Shown here: positions 11,154 through 23,200 of the stretch, piece after piece
How positions within the stretch are numbered: position 1 is the stretch's first letter
How the letters are laid out: every line of letters begins with the position of its first letter
NCBI GenBank assembly: GCA_034401135.1
Contig: JAWZSP010000008.1
Span: 1,612,001 to 1,676,000 of the forward strand
Reading direction: 5' to 3'
DNA: 64,000 nt
Origin: Volutella citrinella
Lineage: Eukaryota > Ascomycota > Sordariomycetes > Hypocreales > Nectriaceae
Translations under genes and position numbers: made by a program
The notes under the pieces: generated by a model
The model's database searches: none
What the model saw: only the letters and a program-made list of their open reading frames with translations
What the model was told of the DNA's origin: nothing

Positions 11154-12457
11154 TTATCTCTTTCCGGCAGCCTGGTCGAAACCTTCAAGAACTGTCTCCT
11201 TGACATCGGGCGTGGTTTGCTCAGCAGTAGAAGATTCCTTCTGCGCGACCTTGTCAACGAGCGACGTGGCCATGGTACGGGCTTGAGCCTGGCCAACCTT
11301 GCCGTAGACGCTCAGTCCGGTCGCGATCATGCCGCCGATATCGCCGACGTTGCCGGGAACCACAACAGCAGTGCTCTCGCGGGCCAGCTTGCCAAAGGCA
11401 TCGACATATTTCTCAGCAATGCTCAGGCTAACAGCAGCCTGGGCACCGGCCTCGCCCTTCAGGATGCTGGCAGCGACGGCATCAATACCCTGGGCAGTGG
11501 CCGCAGCCTTGAGCCTGATTGCCTCGGCTTCACCATCGGCCTCGTTGATGCGCTCGGCGCGAAGAGCCTCAGAAGCAAGAATGACGCTCTGCTTCTTACC
11601 CTCGGCGATGTTGATGGCGCTCTGGCGCTGACCCTCGGAATCGAGAATCTCGGCACGCTTGGATCGCTCGGCGGTGACCTGGCGGTGCATGGCCTCGACA
11701 ACGGCACCAGGGGCGTGGATATCACGGATTTCGTATCGCAGACATGTCACACCCCAAGCTTCGGCAGCGTCGTTGATGGCGGCGGTGATGTTGGTGTTGA
11801 GGGCGGCACGCTCCTTGAGAACGTGGTCGAGAGTCAACTGGCCGATTTCGGATCGCATCGTCGTCTGGGCGAGCTGCGAGATGGCATACTCAGCATCCTC
11901 AACGCCGTAGCTGCAAGTGGCGAGGTCAGTACTCTGGGATATCTCATGGCAAATAACACAATGGCTACATACCTAGCCTTGTATGCGTCAAAGACGCGGG
12001 TGAACAGCACACCGTCAAGCTCCAGTGTCACGTTGTCGGCAGTAATGGCGCTCTGGCTGGGAATCTCAATGGCCACCTCCTTCAGACTCTTGACGTAGGA
12101 GATACGGTCCAAGAAGGGCACCAGGATGGCGAGGCCGGGCTCGAGAATACGGTTGAACTTGCCCATGCGCTCGACGATCCAGGCCGTCTGCTGGGGCACG
12201 AAGCGCACGATGGTGTTTGCTGGCAGGCGCGGCTTGCTGAAGTACGAGGGCACGACAGGGGCGCCGCCGAAGCCGGCGGGGAGGAGAGTGCGGGCGGATG
12301 AGGAGAAGGGGGCGGTTGAGCGAGGGCTTCGTCGAGGTAGGGCAGACGACGATGTCACAAGAGCTGCGGCGGCGGCTGGGGCGAGGAGACGGCGGGCGAG
12401 GTGCTGCGTCGCGGCCAGTCGAAGGGCCGACGACGACCTCGTCACGATTGAGGCCAT
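11154..12457 (-). CDS. Mitochondrial stomatin-like protein (STOML2/SLP-2 type, SPFH/PHB domain)
   Basis: Two exons (11973-12457 and 11154-11910, minus strand) give 413 residues. The first 60 or so residues are rich in Arg, Ser and Ala and lack acidic residues, as in a mitochondrial presequence. The SPFH/band-7 domain follows: QQTAWIVERMGKFNRILEPG, then DNVTLELDGVLFTRVFDAYKASYGVEDAEYA across the splice junction, then TMRSEIGQLTLDHVLKERAALN. A long Ala/Glu-rich helical region (AERSKRAEILDSEGQRQSAIN onward) and a conserved C-terminal block complete it. Family members oligomerise on the inner membrane and scaffold cardiolipin-rich domains and respiratory complexes. It is divergent from MMS2 with 569 bp between the start codons. 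Confidence 0.92.
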
Positions 12458-13026
12458 GGTTGTAGTTGCGATGGAGCGACTGGAGAGCTGGAGAGTATCG
12501 CGCGATGCACAGATGACGTCTCGTGTCCCCGGGCCACAGGAAAAACTGCCAGGTACGTAGTACTTGTAAGTAGCTCACGAGAGCAGCCACCAGCCAGTGC
12601 ACGAGCTTTCCCCGAACTTCCCAAGCTCCGAGGCGCCGACATTTACCCGGCGCTCAATTGGCTGGCAACTTGGCAAGTGACGCGCGTGGCTGGTGCCTCC
12701 TTCAGCCTTGTACTGGCTAGGTGTGGCGTGCGCGCTGGCGCTTGTGGCTGATGAGCCCACTTGGGTGACTGCAGCGGGGCGAGCAACGCTCCTGCCCCGC
12801 GCTTCGCAGGGCATCGTGGCTCATTAACAAACGAACCGTTACTCTCTCCCCCTTCCTCCTCCTTCACTTTTCTCTCCTCCCCCGTGGACTTTGCCTACTC
12901 TTATCTCCTTTCCTCCTTCTTCTCGGCAACCACGCAGACTTCCCTCGTCCCGACATCGACCGAACGTGCCAACACACCGCAACACCCATCCCGAGCCGAT
13001 CGAACCTAATCGACCTCTTCCTAAAC
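12458..13026. promoter_or_regulatory. Divergent promoter of the stomatin-like gene and MMS2
   Basis: No gene is supported. A long C/T-rich tract (about 12840-12930) directly precedes the MMS2 start, as is typical for transcription-start regions of filamentous fungi. GC-rich sequence covers the stomatin side. Confidence 0.5.
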
Positions 13027-13852
13027 ATGGCCACCGCCAAAGTCCCCCGCAACTTCCGTCTGCTTGAGGAGCTCGAGAAGGGCGAGAAGGGTCTCGGAGC
13101 TGAGGCTTGTAGTTACGGTCTCGAGGATGGCGAGGATCTTCTCATGAGTGACTGGAACGGCACCATCCTTGGCCCTCCTCATGTAAGGCTCCAGATAGTG
13201 ACCTGCCTGACCACCTCCCACACCATATTTGACATGGATCCTTCCACGAGACTTCTGTCAAGCCCAAAATAGACGACCATCTTTGAGGAACCCGTCGTAC
13301 AGATGCTGGCATCCACCTGGCGGGGGGGGCGCCTCATGGCATTTTCTCATCAGCTAGGGCGGCCCCAAGCCCAGCCATTCTCACGTGCCAAGGCAGAAGA
13401 AGATCGCATCGCTAACCTTCAAATCGCATAGTCCGCTCACGAGAACCGCATTTACAGTGTCAAGATGCACTGCGGCCCCGAGTACCCCGACAAGCCCCCC
13501 ACCATCCAGTTCCTCACCCGCATCAACCTTCCTTGCGTCAGCCAGGTCAACGGCGTCGTTGAGCCCCAGCAACTCCCCTGCCTGGCCCAGTGGAAGCGCG
13601 AGTACACCATGGAGACCATCCTCATTGAACTGCGGAGGTATGTCTTTTTCTTTGATCCATGCCTCTGTAGCCGAATATGCAACAGCAAACATGTTTCTAC
13701 CTTGTGACGCAGCGGCACAGGCGTGGCCCTATATCAAGGCCCCCGTTTCAGGCATCAAGGAAACACCTCTAACGTGTGGTCACTACAGGAATATGGCTCA
13801 TGCCGCCCACAAGAAGATGCCCCAGCCAGAGGAGGGTAGCACCTACAACTAA
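13027..13852 (+). CDS. MMS2: Ubiquitin-conjugating enzyme variant MMS2 (UEV)
   Basis: Three exons (13027-13182, 13432-13637, 13789-13852) encode 141 residues, matching the family length. The sequence carries the UEV hallmarks: [16 protein letters not shown] at the N-terminus, [30 protein letters not shown] and [20 protein letters not shown]. The active-site Cys of true E2 enzymes is absent, as expected for a variant. MMS2 pairs with Ubc13 to build Lys63-linked ubiquitin chains, for example on PCNA during error-free post-replication repair. The introns are longer than usual for this window (249 and 151 bp). The residue just before [15 protein letters not shown] depends on the exact last acceptor. 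Confidence 0.95.
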
Positions 13853-14634
13853 CTTAAAGCAACTTGATTCCGCGACATGTGAGGAAGGGCGTAGGCATAA
13901 GTGGCGCATAAGTGAGGAGGCAAGCGATAGAATATCCATGAGGAGAGATCTGGGGAATCATTGCTTCCCGGCTCGCCAATTTTCCAAGTCTTTGTGAATC
14001 TGGCTATCGCAATTACAATGTGTGTGTGATACAGTAGTGTTCAAAAGACCTCCCCGTATCCGCGTTGAGCCGACGTTGACGGACCTCATATTGGATCCTG
14101 TTCCTGTTTCGTCACAATCATAACACTTCCCACAAAGAAAAAAACCTCAGCCAGTCCTTTGCAGTAGCTGGTTTTACATCACCCTCAGAAAAAACGCGAC
14201 CCTCCCACAGAGAAGCCGGTCAAAAGCCAAATCGAGAAGCGGATGCATTTCGGGGTGAAAGCCCATTCCCGCTGCTCCTTCACAAGCAGATCAAGAAGCA
14301 AAATACCGTATGTATCGACGTCCATCGCCAAGCCATTTTGGCCTCTTTGACCGTGTATATGCCATGCCGGATTAATATCGTCTGTATCCTGAAAGGCACT
14401 GCTCCGTATCACTGAATTCAATCATCGCTGACATAGGGAAGTAAATGTGCATCTCGTGTGCATGTTATGTGCAAAAGAAAATGAGAAAAAGTTGATCTCG
14501 GTCGAGATCGAGGTATCCAAGAATCGGAAGAAACTGTTGAGGCAGTGTTGGTTCCACGATGCTCTATAAACTCCAGTTGAGACATGGGAAGGGAAAATAT
14601 TGAGTAGTAGCAGAGCGATTCAATCCACTCGAGC
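13853..14634. other. Intergenic region between convergent genes
   Basis: These are the 3' flanks of MMS2 and the large disordered protein gene. The sequence is A/T-rich and contains no supported gene. Confidence 0.5.
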
Positions 14635-17259
14635 TTAGCCATCAAATGACCAGGAGGCAGGGCCTACAGCGCTGAGTCTCGCGGTGGCCTTGTTGACAGT
14701 GGAGCGTCGAGGGCGACCAGCGAGTCCATCGGGAGAGATAGGGCTATCGGGACGAGGCACATCAGCCTCAGGACGTGTTTGGTCAGGACGTGTGAGCTGG
14801 CGCTTGCTTGTCTTCCGAGGAACACGGGTACTCTCGCGTCGCTGCTGTGCAAACATAATGACCTCCGAAGTCGCGTCCGAGGGGCCAGATGTGCGAAATT
14901 CGAAGTCCATGAATTCGCTCAAATCGGGGCTGGGCTCAGATTCGTCGATCGTTCCCCCACTAGCACGAGAATGATCCAGGTAAAGAAGAATGCGCTCTTT
15001 GTCGAGCTGATCCTGGCTGGTTACGGAGCCCGCCTTGGGGACTTGAAGGGTAGAGGCAATGGACGGCGGCATACCACGTGCTCCATCCTCAGCACGCAGG
15101 GGGGGCTGGCCGGAGCGGCGTCGAAGGTCAATAACAGTTGTGCCATTGGCCGCGACTTTGGTATTGTCCTTGCAGCTTGGGGGGGCCGGGAACTCAAGAT
15201 CAAAAGTCGACTCGGTGATTGTGGCCTCGGAGGGCTTTGACTGGTGTCCTTTGACCACCTGTTTCTCATCTCGGCTGTCCTCAATCTCGGAAATAATAGT
15301 TTCGCGCATGACCTGTCGCTTGTGGCGAAGCGCGGCTAGTAGCATTTCTTCTTGGCGGGTGACGGCCATGATTCGGTTGCTGCTCCCCTGGCCATCAATT
15401 GATGAATGAGCAGAACGAATGTAGAAGTCGACGGAGCTCGGGCTCAACGGCGGCGTAGGCGCATCAGCAGGGTTGCTATCGTGATGAACAGATGGTCTCT
15501 TGCTGGCGGTGGGTGGGACGTAGCGCTTCGAGGGAAGCAGAATGGGCTCCGGCTCCTGATCAGACTCCTGGACAGCGTCTACATCTTCATCCGATTCGGA
15601 ATCAAAGATTGGCTGGGTTTGCTTCTTGACCAGCGGCGCGTTGATAGGGCGAGCTTGCTTTAGCGCAGTCTCGGGCTTGCTCTGCCAGGTCATGGCTGTA
15701 TTAGCTGATGAGTTGGAGAGGCTTGAGACCCGTGACGGAGAACGTGGCACGGTGCCTTCATGGATAGTGTTAGCTGAGCTACCAGACAGCGAGCTGGATC
15801 TATTGTTGATCACAGGAGGCTTGGGTAGTCCGGGGATGGTTAGGAAATTGTTCTGCGAGGCTTTGCTTTCTCGCTTGCTGATTCGGCTGTGGCGCTGGTT
15901 CTCTGGGCTATGGGATGTCCTTGGTCGATAGTTGTGGAGTGATCCGGCATCTGAAGGTGAGTACTCTGGAACGGATGCTGGTCCCTTGGCAGGTTCCGTG
16001 TCAAAGTCATCTTCTGAATCCGAGGACAGCGAGAGCACACTCTTTTCGAGCAGGTCTGAATCTTGGAAGCTTCTGTCCGTCCGCTTCGAAGCCTTAGAAG
16101 TTCGGGTATGTCGACTGGAGATGCTAGCAGCACAGTCGGTAGGCGAAGATTGCTCCGTCTTGCTAGTGGTCGATGCGGTCTGGGGGGTTTGCGGTAAAAC
16201 ACGCCTGGCATATTGAGAAACGATTTGTTCATCGTGATATCCGGGTGCATGGAGAGGATCAGGAACAGGCTTTGCAGTCGGTGCCGGCCTTGTAGTCGCG
16301 GCTTTGGGTACAACTGGAGCGAGGTGCTGAGCTGGCGTTGGTGCTGGTGCTGGTGCCGGTTGTGCAGGTTTCTCGTCCTCCGCAACAACCTCATCCGGGA
16401 ATTCGACACCTCCCATGATCTGGCGGAACGACATCTGTTCGTAATGCTCGTACAGATTGGGTAGGCCGGTCAGATAATTAGGAGTTTGCTTGCGACTGTT
16501 CGGGCTATTGCTCGTCTCCGACTTGGGTGGAGGTTCCGACCTCATCGACCTCAGGCTCTCCTTCGTGGGGCGCCTGTTCAGTCTGGAACGCAGCGGCATT
16601 GAAGGTGAGACAGGTGACAGAATGGAGGGTGACTTGGAAACTTGGTCTGAGCTCAGCATCGGACCGTTCCACTGGTAAACCGGTTCCTCTTTCTTGCCGC
16701 GCGATCGAGACATAATCTGAGACAGGTCTAGCTTCGCAGGCTTCTTCTTTTTCATCTTGCCCGAGAGTTGGTCGTTGTCAATATCCAGCATCCTTTGGGC
16801 CTTGGGCGGGAGGCCCTTGGCCATTGCCGAGTTGGAGGTTTGCTGGGAAATGGATAGAGGCTGTTTTGATTTATCGTAGTAGGATGTCAGGGTAGAATTC
16901 GACTGTCGGCGCCGGAGGACGCTAGTCATATCCGATATGTCGTCGCCCAAAGCATAGGTGTCTATGGAAGCGTCGTCGTTTCGTAGGAACCGAGGGACGA
17001 TCTCTGACTCTGCGCCCCATTCCGACTCGGTTCGGCCATTTCCACGCTCTGAATGGTATCCGCTCTTGACAGAGGGCGAGTAGGCGGACTTGGGTGCCTT
17101 TTTGTGCTCCGGGGGAGGTGGAAAGTCGTCCCATGGTGTCGGCGCGTCGATGTTCAGAGCCGTCGCTCCTAGGATCTTCTGGGCCTTGCTCGTGGCCGGA
17201 GCCGTGATGGTCACCTCGGGTGCCTGCTTCTTGCGGCTCGAGAAGCCGAACTTTCGCAT
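14635..17259 (-). CDS. Large disordered protein of unknown function
   Basis: One uninterrupted frame encodes 874 residues starting MRKFGFSSRKKQ. I do not recognise a domain. Most of the chain is Ser/Pro/Thr/Lys-rich and probably disordered. Islands that look constrained are PTPWDDFPPPPEHKKAPKSA near residue 40, RMLDIDNDQLSGKMKKKKPA (about 160-180), YLTGLPNLYEHYEQMSFRQI (about 265-285), a helical RQEEMLLAALRHKRQVMRE segment (around 650), and LDLEFPAPP. There are several Lys/Arg clusters and Ser-Pro sites, which suggests heavy phosphorylation. No signal peptide or membrane segment is seen. The upstream DNA on this strand is pyrimidine-rich (about 17660-17760), consistent with a leader there. 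It is probably a conserved ascomycete protein, but I give no function. Confidence 0.8.
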   Translation of the reverse strand: MRKFGFSSRKKQAPEVTITAPATSKAQKILGATALNIDAPTPWDDFPPPPEHKKAPKSAYSPSVKSGYHSERGNGRTESEWGAESEIVPRFLRNDDASIDTYALGDDISDMTSVLRRRQSNSTLTSYYDKSKQPLSISQQTSNSAMAKGLPPKAQRMLDIDNDQLSGKMKKKKPAKLDLSQIMSRSRGKKEEPVYQWNGPMLSSDQVSKSPSILSPVSPSMPLRSRLNRRPTKESLRSMRSEPPPKSETSNSPNSRKQTPNYLTGLPNLYEHYEQMSFRQIMGGVEFPDEVVAEDEKPAQPAPAPAPTPAQHLAPVVPKAATTRPAPTAKPVPDPLHAPGYHDEQIVSQYARRVLPQTPQTASTTSKTEQSSPTDCAASISSRHTRTSKASKRTDRSFQDSDLLEKSVLSLSSDSEDDFDTEPAKGPASVPEYSPSDAGSLHNYRPRTSHSPENQRHSRISKRESKASQNNFLTIPGLPKPPVINNRSSSLSGSSANTIHEGTVPRSPSRVSSLSNSSANTAMTWQSKPETALKQARPINAPLVKKQTQPIFDSESDEDVDAVQESDQEPEPILLPSKRYVPPTASKRPSVHHDSNPADAPTPPLSPSSVDFYIRSAHSSIDGQGSSNRIMAVTRQEEMLLAALRHKRQVMRETIISEIEDSRDEKQVVKGHQSKPSEATITESTFDLEFPAPPSCKDNTKVAANGTTVIDLRRRSGQPPLRAEDGARGMPPSIASTLQVPKAGSVTSQDQLDKERILLYLDHSRASGGTIDESEPSPDLSEFMDFEFRTSGPSDATSEVIMFAQQRRESTRVPRKTSKRQLTRPDQTRPEADVPRPDSPISPDGLAGRPRRSTVNKATARLSAVGPASWSFDG

Positions 17260-20200
17260 TTTGGCTGTTGTGTGACTTGATTAATTTTTCCTTCTACCTC
17301 CACCGCTTTCTCAGTTGAGGTTGACCCAGTCGACCCAGTCCCTAATATGCTCCTCAACACGCAGGTCGCCGTGCGCCAAGCATCGACATATGCGGCGTGC
17401 CACGGCGATGGAGATGACGGCCGGTTCGTTTGTGAGTTCGCTATCCAGCTTCAATGCTGGAGAAGTAGAAAGGCGAGCGTTGAAGGCGTAGTGGAAGAGG
17501 AGCGAGCGAATCGGACGATAGGAGGGGTTGGTCGTGAAGAGTAGCAAGGTAGCTCAGGTAGGCCAGGAGCTACTATAACGGGCCTTGCCTCGGGGAATAG
17601 CAGAGGACGGACTAGCCAGCCAGTCTCGCTAGAATCATCCGTCCACAGCTGCTGTAATATGAACAGGACGGGAGGCAGGAAGGCGGGAAGTAATAATTAC
17701 TATGTAGAATCAGAAGAGGAGGAAGGGGAAGAAGATGTCGACGATGTAACTGAGAGTCGAACTATAGGCTGTGGTGGTGGTGCCAAAGCCGTAGAGGCGG
17801 CGCTTTGCTAGTCCCTGGTCACAGGCAGGAGCCCCACAGGTACACCGCACACCCCAGGATATGGCTTCTCTGCGGTTGAGCAGCACTAGCCAGGAGTAAA
17901 AGTACCATCAATGCTCGTGCTGTGGGACTCCGGTACAGCGATGGCCAAGTCCGACTAGCGGTAGCACGGCCAGAGACGCTGGACCTGGTCGATTGACCCC
18001 CAGGCGACATAGTACTAGTCGCAATCTGCCAAACCCGCCGAGCGATCAGGCTAGCCTGGGCGGTGGGCTGCACTACCCACCTGCACGCGAGAGAGCGCAA
18101 ATGAGATCTAGCCAGGCCCCGTTTGGCATCCAGCGGGTGACCTGGGTCGGCTAAGGAATGTGAGCCAGGGTATCTGCTGGGGGCGAAGGGTGCTGGGCTG
18201 GGTGAGCGAACTGCCAGTGCAGAGTTCCAGGGTGCCACCTCAGGTGCGTCTAGCCACGAGTACGGAGCACTAAGTGCAATCTGGCCAAGGTTTGGGCTTG
18301 ATTCGCTGAGAGTGGTGGACAAAGAAACTCTGTCTCCAACAACCGCTGGATGCGTACGGCACAAACAAGATAGCTGAGCTCGTGGCTGTTTTCAGACAGG
18401 CAAGAAACAAAGTGGGTGGCGGCGGCTTGCAAAACACACTTCCCGCCGTATTACAGTACAGAATGTGACTCTGTCTGAGGAGGCCCCCAAGTCGTGTGCA
18501 TCCATGAGGTACCTTAGACTCTCTATTGCAAATGAAAAAGAGGGGCCAAGGCGAGTGGCCTGAAAAGAAGCGAGGCGGGTGTGCACGGGAGATGTGAGGC
18601 CTGGTTGCTCTTCTGTACCTTAGTAGGCTGGGGGCCGGGTTCAAGGTTCGGAGGTATGGGGCCGCTCATGTCCACCACAGCAGGTGCTGGCTGTGTCGTA
18701 CCTACCTCACCTCTAGCCTCTTGAGCCCGGGCAGATGCATGACAGACGAGCGGTGGACAACTGTTCTACTCATCCACTCTTACCTAAGGCAGGAAAGTTG
18801 GCAAGCAGGGGAGAAGATTGCGAGGCCAAATTGCACCATCATCAATTCGATCGTCCTTGCGTGGTCTCCCCTCACCGGCCATCGGTAGCTGGCCTTGGCC
18901 ACCATAGGTAGGTAGCTAAGGTAGGTGGGTGTCGTCAAACGCATGCTCTCGCCCGTGACTGTTTCATCACGGGCCGAATGGCGCGGTGCGAGTCGTGGGA
19001 TTTGGGCTGCAGTGCCTGCTGGGCGCAGAGCTGCCGCTCGCGCCGCGGCCAGATGGTGGATGGAATGATTATCCCGACCGAATGGGCGCCCGGCGCCCGG
19101 AGGACGGAGACGTGCGGCGAAGGTTGACTGGCACCCATGCTTCCCTGGCTCCCTGACCGCCGATTCCCTAGCAGAACCTCAACGCATGAATTCGAATGCA
19201 TGGCCTGGAGATGCCGACCCAGGGCCAGTTGACCAGTAACCTCGGGCTGTGGGCGGGATTGGATCCAAGCTGATCAGCCACAAACGACGACCGACCGGCC
19301 GGTGGCCAGCGCCCCGGGACCGTCTAAAGGCCTAGTTCATTGGGGCGCCTCGTTCGTGATGTATTCTAACCCATTCAACCCATTCGTGTCTTCCTTTTAG
19401 TCTGCGGGTGAGCACGCACAAGAAACGTGGCTGTACCTGTCCCTTGTACGTAGCCGACCGAGGCTCCCGATGCGACGTCCACTCATGCAGGCAATGGGTG
19501 CGATCACTACCTGGTGACGTTGCAGTCGGTCTCCAACTTCCTGGCTGGATGTGGAAACATGTCAGATGCACTCGAAACACAAGGCCAAGGTCGTCAGAAT
19601 CGGGACGATTGTCCTGCTACATGACAATCACAGGCTCAAGCATCCAGCAACACTTGGCCCAAATGGTCGGTAGTTGGGAGTTTGCTCTCTCCGCCAAAGA
19701 AGTATTCTGACCAAGCACGCAACCAATGCTGGCTGCCCGAATAGACACCGCATTCTGCCACTCCGGCTTACAGGGGTCGCCGGGGTCCGTCGAATGAGAG
19801 GCCGGCCGGGCTGGGGTAGCCCAGGTTCCTTCGATGCTGAGATGCAGCGATGCCGTCGAGGTAAAGTGGGTTTGCCTGCTTCTGCCCGGAGAGCCCCTGC
19901 AGTAGTCACTGCGGCTCCTCCGCCCAATCTTCATGCCCCTGGGCCCACCATAGCCTATCCAGCTCAATCCTGGTCCAGTGACGAGCAACCAAGCCAACCA
20001 GTCCGCAGCCCAGCGACTCTCAGTGAGTCCCCCTTGGGACGCCAGCAATTGAACGTCAGGGATGGGCTCATGGGCAGTCCACTGTCGACGGCTGGAGAGA
20101 CACCGATGGTGGCCCGTGTCTCGTCAGTGTGTGCATGCTGCCCTGGGCGGAGTCTGGTGTGGCGACCGCCCTGGGGCTTGGGCCTGGGTGACGAGGCACT

Positions 20201-23200
20201 GGAAGAAGCAATTCCACCGCAGCTCATCGCAAGCCAGTGAAGTGCCTGGGGATCGACAGCAATTGCCCGAACAGAGACCTTGAGGCGCACTATCTAGTGA
20301 TGTGTCAGGGCCTTATGCGGCCCTATCCCATCCTGCTCCGACAGTAGATCGCAGCTGAGATGCCCACTACGTAAATCGACAGGTCGATCACCTGATGAAA
20401 ACCCTGACGCCTAATATCAACTGATCGCCCTCCCGGCGAACGATAATGGCCCAGCTACCTACTATGATACTCCGTGCTCCTCGTAATAAGATCAGGCCCT
20501 GTAAGCTGCCCGCCTTCTCGGCTAAGGTAAGCAGGCGCATAACAGCATGGCATGGCAAGCACTTCCAACTCAATGAGTGACGGACACCGCCATCCACCTA
20601 TCACAACGCGACGAGGAATCTATAGTAATGAACTAATACTATGCGTGGCCATCACACCGTTGCCAGTTGGTAATCTCAATCTCACAAACCCTGGCTGGTG
20701 CGCCATGGCAATCTTGGGGCTGGCCTCGCCCAGCGCCTCAGCGACTGTCCCTGAATCCAGGCCCAGCCCGCTACACAGACCCGACGCAGCAGTCACAGTG
20801 GCTGGAGAATGGCGACCTGAGCGCAAGGCGCAAAAGCAAGTTCAGAATGTTTCTGGGATCCATCGCTCCTGGCCCGGGCGAAGATCGATGGGTGAATGCA
20901 CATGATTTGCGGCGTCTGATCAGCTGGCGCGATGCACACGCCCGCCCGTGCTCCCCAGCATCGCCTACTCCGGAAGGACTACGGGTAACATGCTAGGTCG
21001 AGCTTTGAAGCTTACCCACGGCTTAGCACCTGTGCGAACGCTGAGAAAAAGCTCCATGGCGCTTCGTGGGGAGCAAGCTCATCTGCATGATACCATACGA
21101 ATCCGGTCCATGCCCCGAGGCGCCAGAGGGCGGAAGGATCATGGACGCGGCCACGCTCCGCTCCGGAGGATCGTCCGGCAGTCGCTTCAAGCGCGCCAGC
21201 GACACCGAAAACACATCCAGTGGGAGGACAGCCAACGTGACGATCCTTCTGATGCCTCTCCAGCCTTGCAGCTCAATGTTCTGTTTCGCCAACCAAGGCG
21301 GCGGTGCATTGGCAGCTGAGAGATGAAAAGGGGGCCCATGGAGGATGCCCTAGAACACCGCGCACGGCTCCACGTGCGGCCTCAATCCGCCATGCTCTTA
21401 GCCTCACCGTCAAGTTTCACGCGCTGTTCCGCATACAGTGCCTCCCGCCCGTTCGCCAGGGAGCCGGTCTTCGATACTTCGTATATTGAGCCCGTTTGGG
21501 TGCTCTTCCGTTGCCTTGGGCTCCCTCTGGCGGCACGGCACGCACGTCCTCGCCTCCCTCGATCCCGCCGTCGTCAAGCGCCGACCGAGGGAGTGGCGCA
21601 GCGTTTGTATCTTGGGTCTCACGGACATGAAGGACCTGGCTTTGACCAACTTTGCATTTGCCTTGGTTCCCAGAAGCAGAGGCCGAGCGTGGTGAGGACG
21701 AGCCAGTCAATTGCACTCGCCCCAACGCAATATCCGACTTATTAGTGCGTACTGCCACCCATGGCGACTCCAACAAGATCGCAAAAGATGACTTATACGG
21801 ACTGGTATCGATATGATCTCCAGTAGCAGATCAACGACAATCGCTTCTCGTACGATAATAAAATAACACTGTCCATTGGATTCCCGCTCTGGCCAAGTGC
21901 TCAATCTAGCGGTAGGAACCAGCGGGTAACTAAGAGACCGCGGCGTCTAGCGCCTGGAAGATACCAGTTGGTGTTGAAGCCGAATCAAACCGGCACGCCG
22001 GAACCACCCAAAGGTGGCGTCAAAGGTGAAAGCCAGCCTTGGCAAGGCACCAGGTCGAGCAATGCAATAATTGCTAGTCCCGGCGGCGGCTCAGAATCGC
22101 AATTCCCGTATCACTTTAGCATGTTATTAGCATGCTAGGACGACAATATCCGGGCTGCCCACCACCGGCGGACCATGACTCGCCTGTGCACCCATCGTGG
22201 CCTGGTAGTCAATAGCTTCCCATTTCTGGCCCCTAGTTCGCCACGAGGACGGAATTTCCACGCGGGTTCGGCGGGGGAATCGATCACCCATCATAGCCAG
22301 GGGTTCATACCGGCGTCTTGTCTTACAGGGGAGGCGGCATCAATGAATATGATTGCTCACGGCCGTTGAAATTGGCCTGGCGTGACTCCAGAGCAGCTAA
22401 GCCATAGCTTCTCTCGTACACCAACAGAACCAACACAAGTCAAGAGACCCGCCCACCAGGCTAACGCACAGGTCCGTCCGAGCCACGTTTTGGGGATGAT
22501 GATCACATTCTTGGGGGAAGTTCAATAGCCAACGCAAGCCCGACTGTTAGTGGGCTGGGATGAATTACGCGCTGACACCGCGTCTGCGCTGATGGGAGCA
22601 GGTACCGCCTGATGACTCCCTAACTCCCAAATTGCTAACAATGCACCGCACAAGGGGTCTTGGAATGCCACTAGAAGGTCCGCCGGGCTGCACTCCGGTG
22701 GTATGTGCGTGTCCGTGCTCGAGATGCGCTGCGTTCTGAGGGCTGGGCGGCGCGGTGTGAGCCAGAGAGCCATCACCAACCAGCACCAACGCCGCTGTGC
22801 GAGCTGGACTGGCTCAGACGAAATGCTGGGCGAATACCAAGTGATAAAAGCACCTCAATAGACACCTATGTCTCTGCCACCGCAGCTCCTGTTTCTCTTG
22901 CCTCCCTCGTACGATTGGGACAACGTCCAACCATCACTGCTCTCGTCAGAGGATTGCCCCGCGCCCTGAGTTGGGGGGCGTCAACCGAAACCGCCCTGTC
23001 TTGCGCAACGGCCGCCCAGGGCCACGGTCGTCCTATAACTCCCAACCGTCATATAGAGCACGTCAACGGTCAGCCCTCACGTTCGTTCACATTGACCCCG
23101 CCATTGCTAGACGACAGTCCCACATGATGCCGCTTGAGAGGTTGAAAGGGACGATAAAAAAGCAATTATGCTTCAGGGGGGCCACACCAGCGGCCAGCAT

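Noticed and set aside
18900..18930. TAGGTAGG/CTAAGG words as possible telomere-like repeats
   Set aside because: They are not in tandem TTAGGG arrays; such words are common in intergenic DNA of these fungi.
19617..20240. Opposed frames of 143-188 codons
   Set aside because: Both strands are open at once with noise-like composition; nothing supports a gene.
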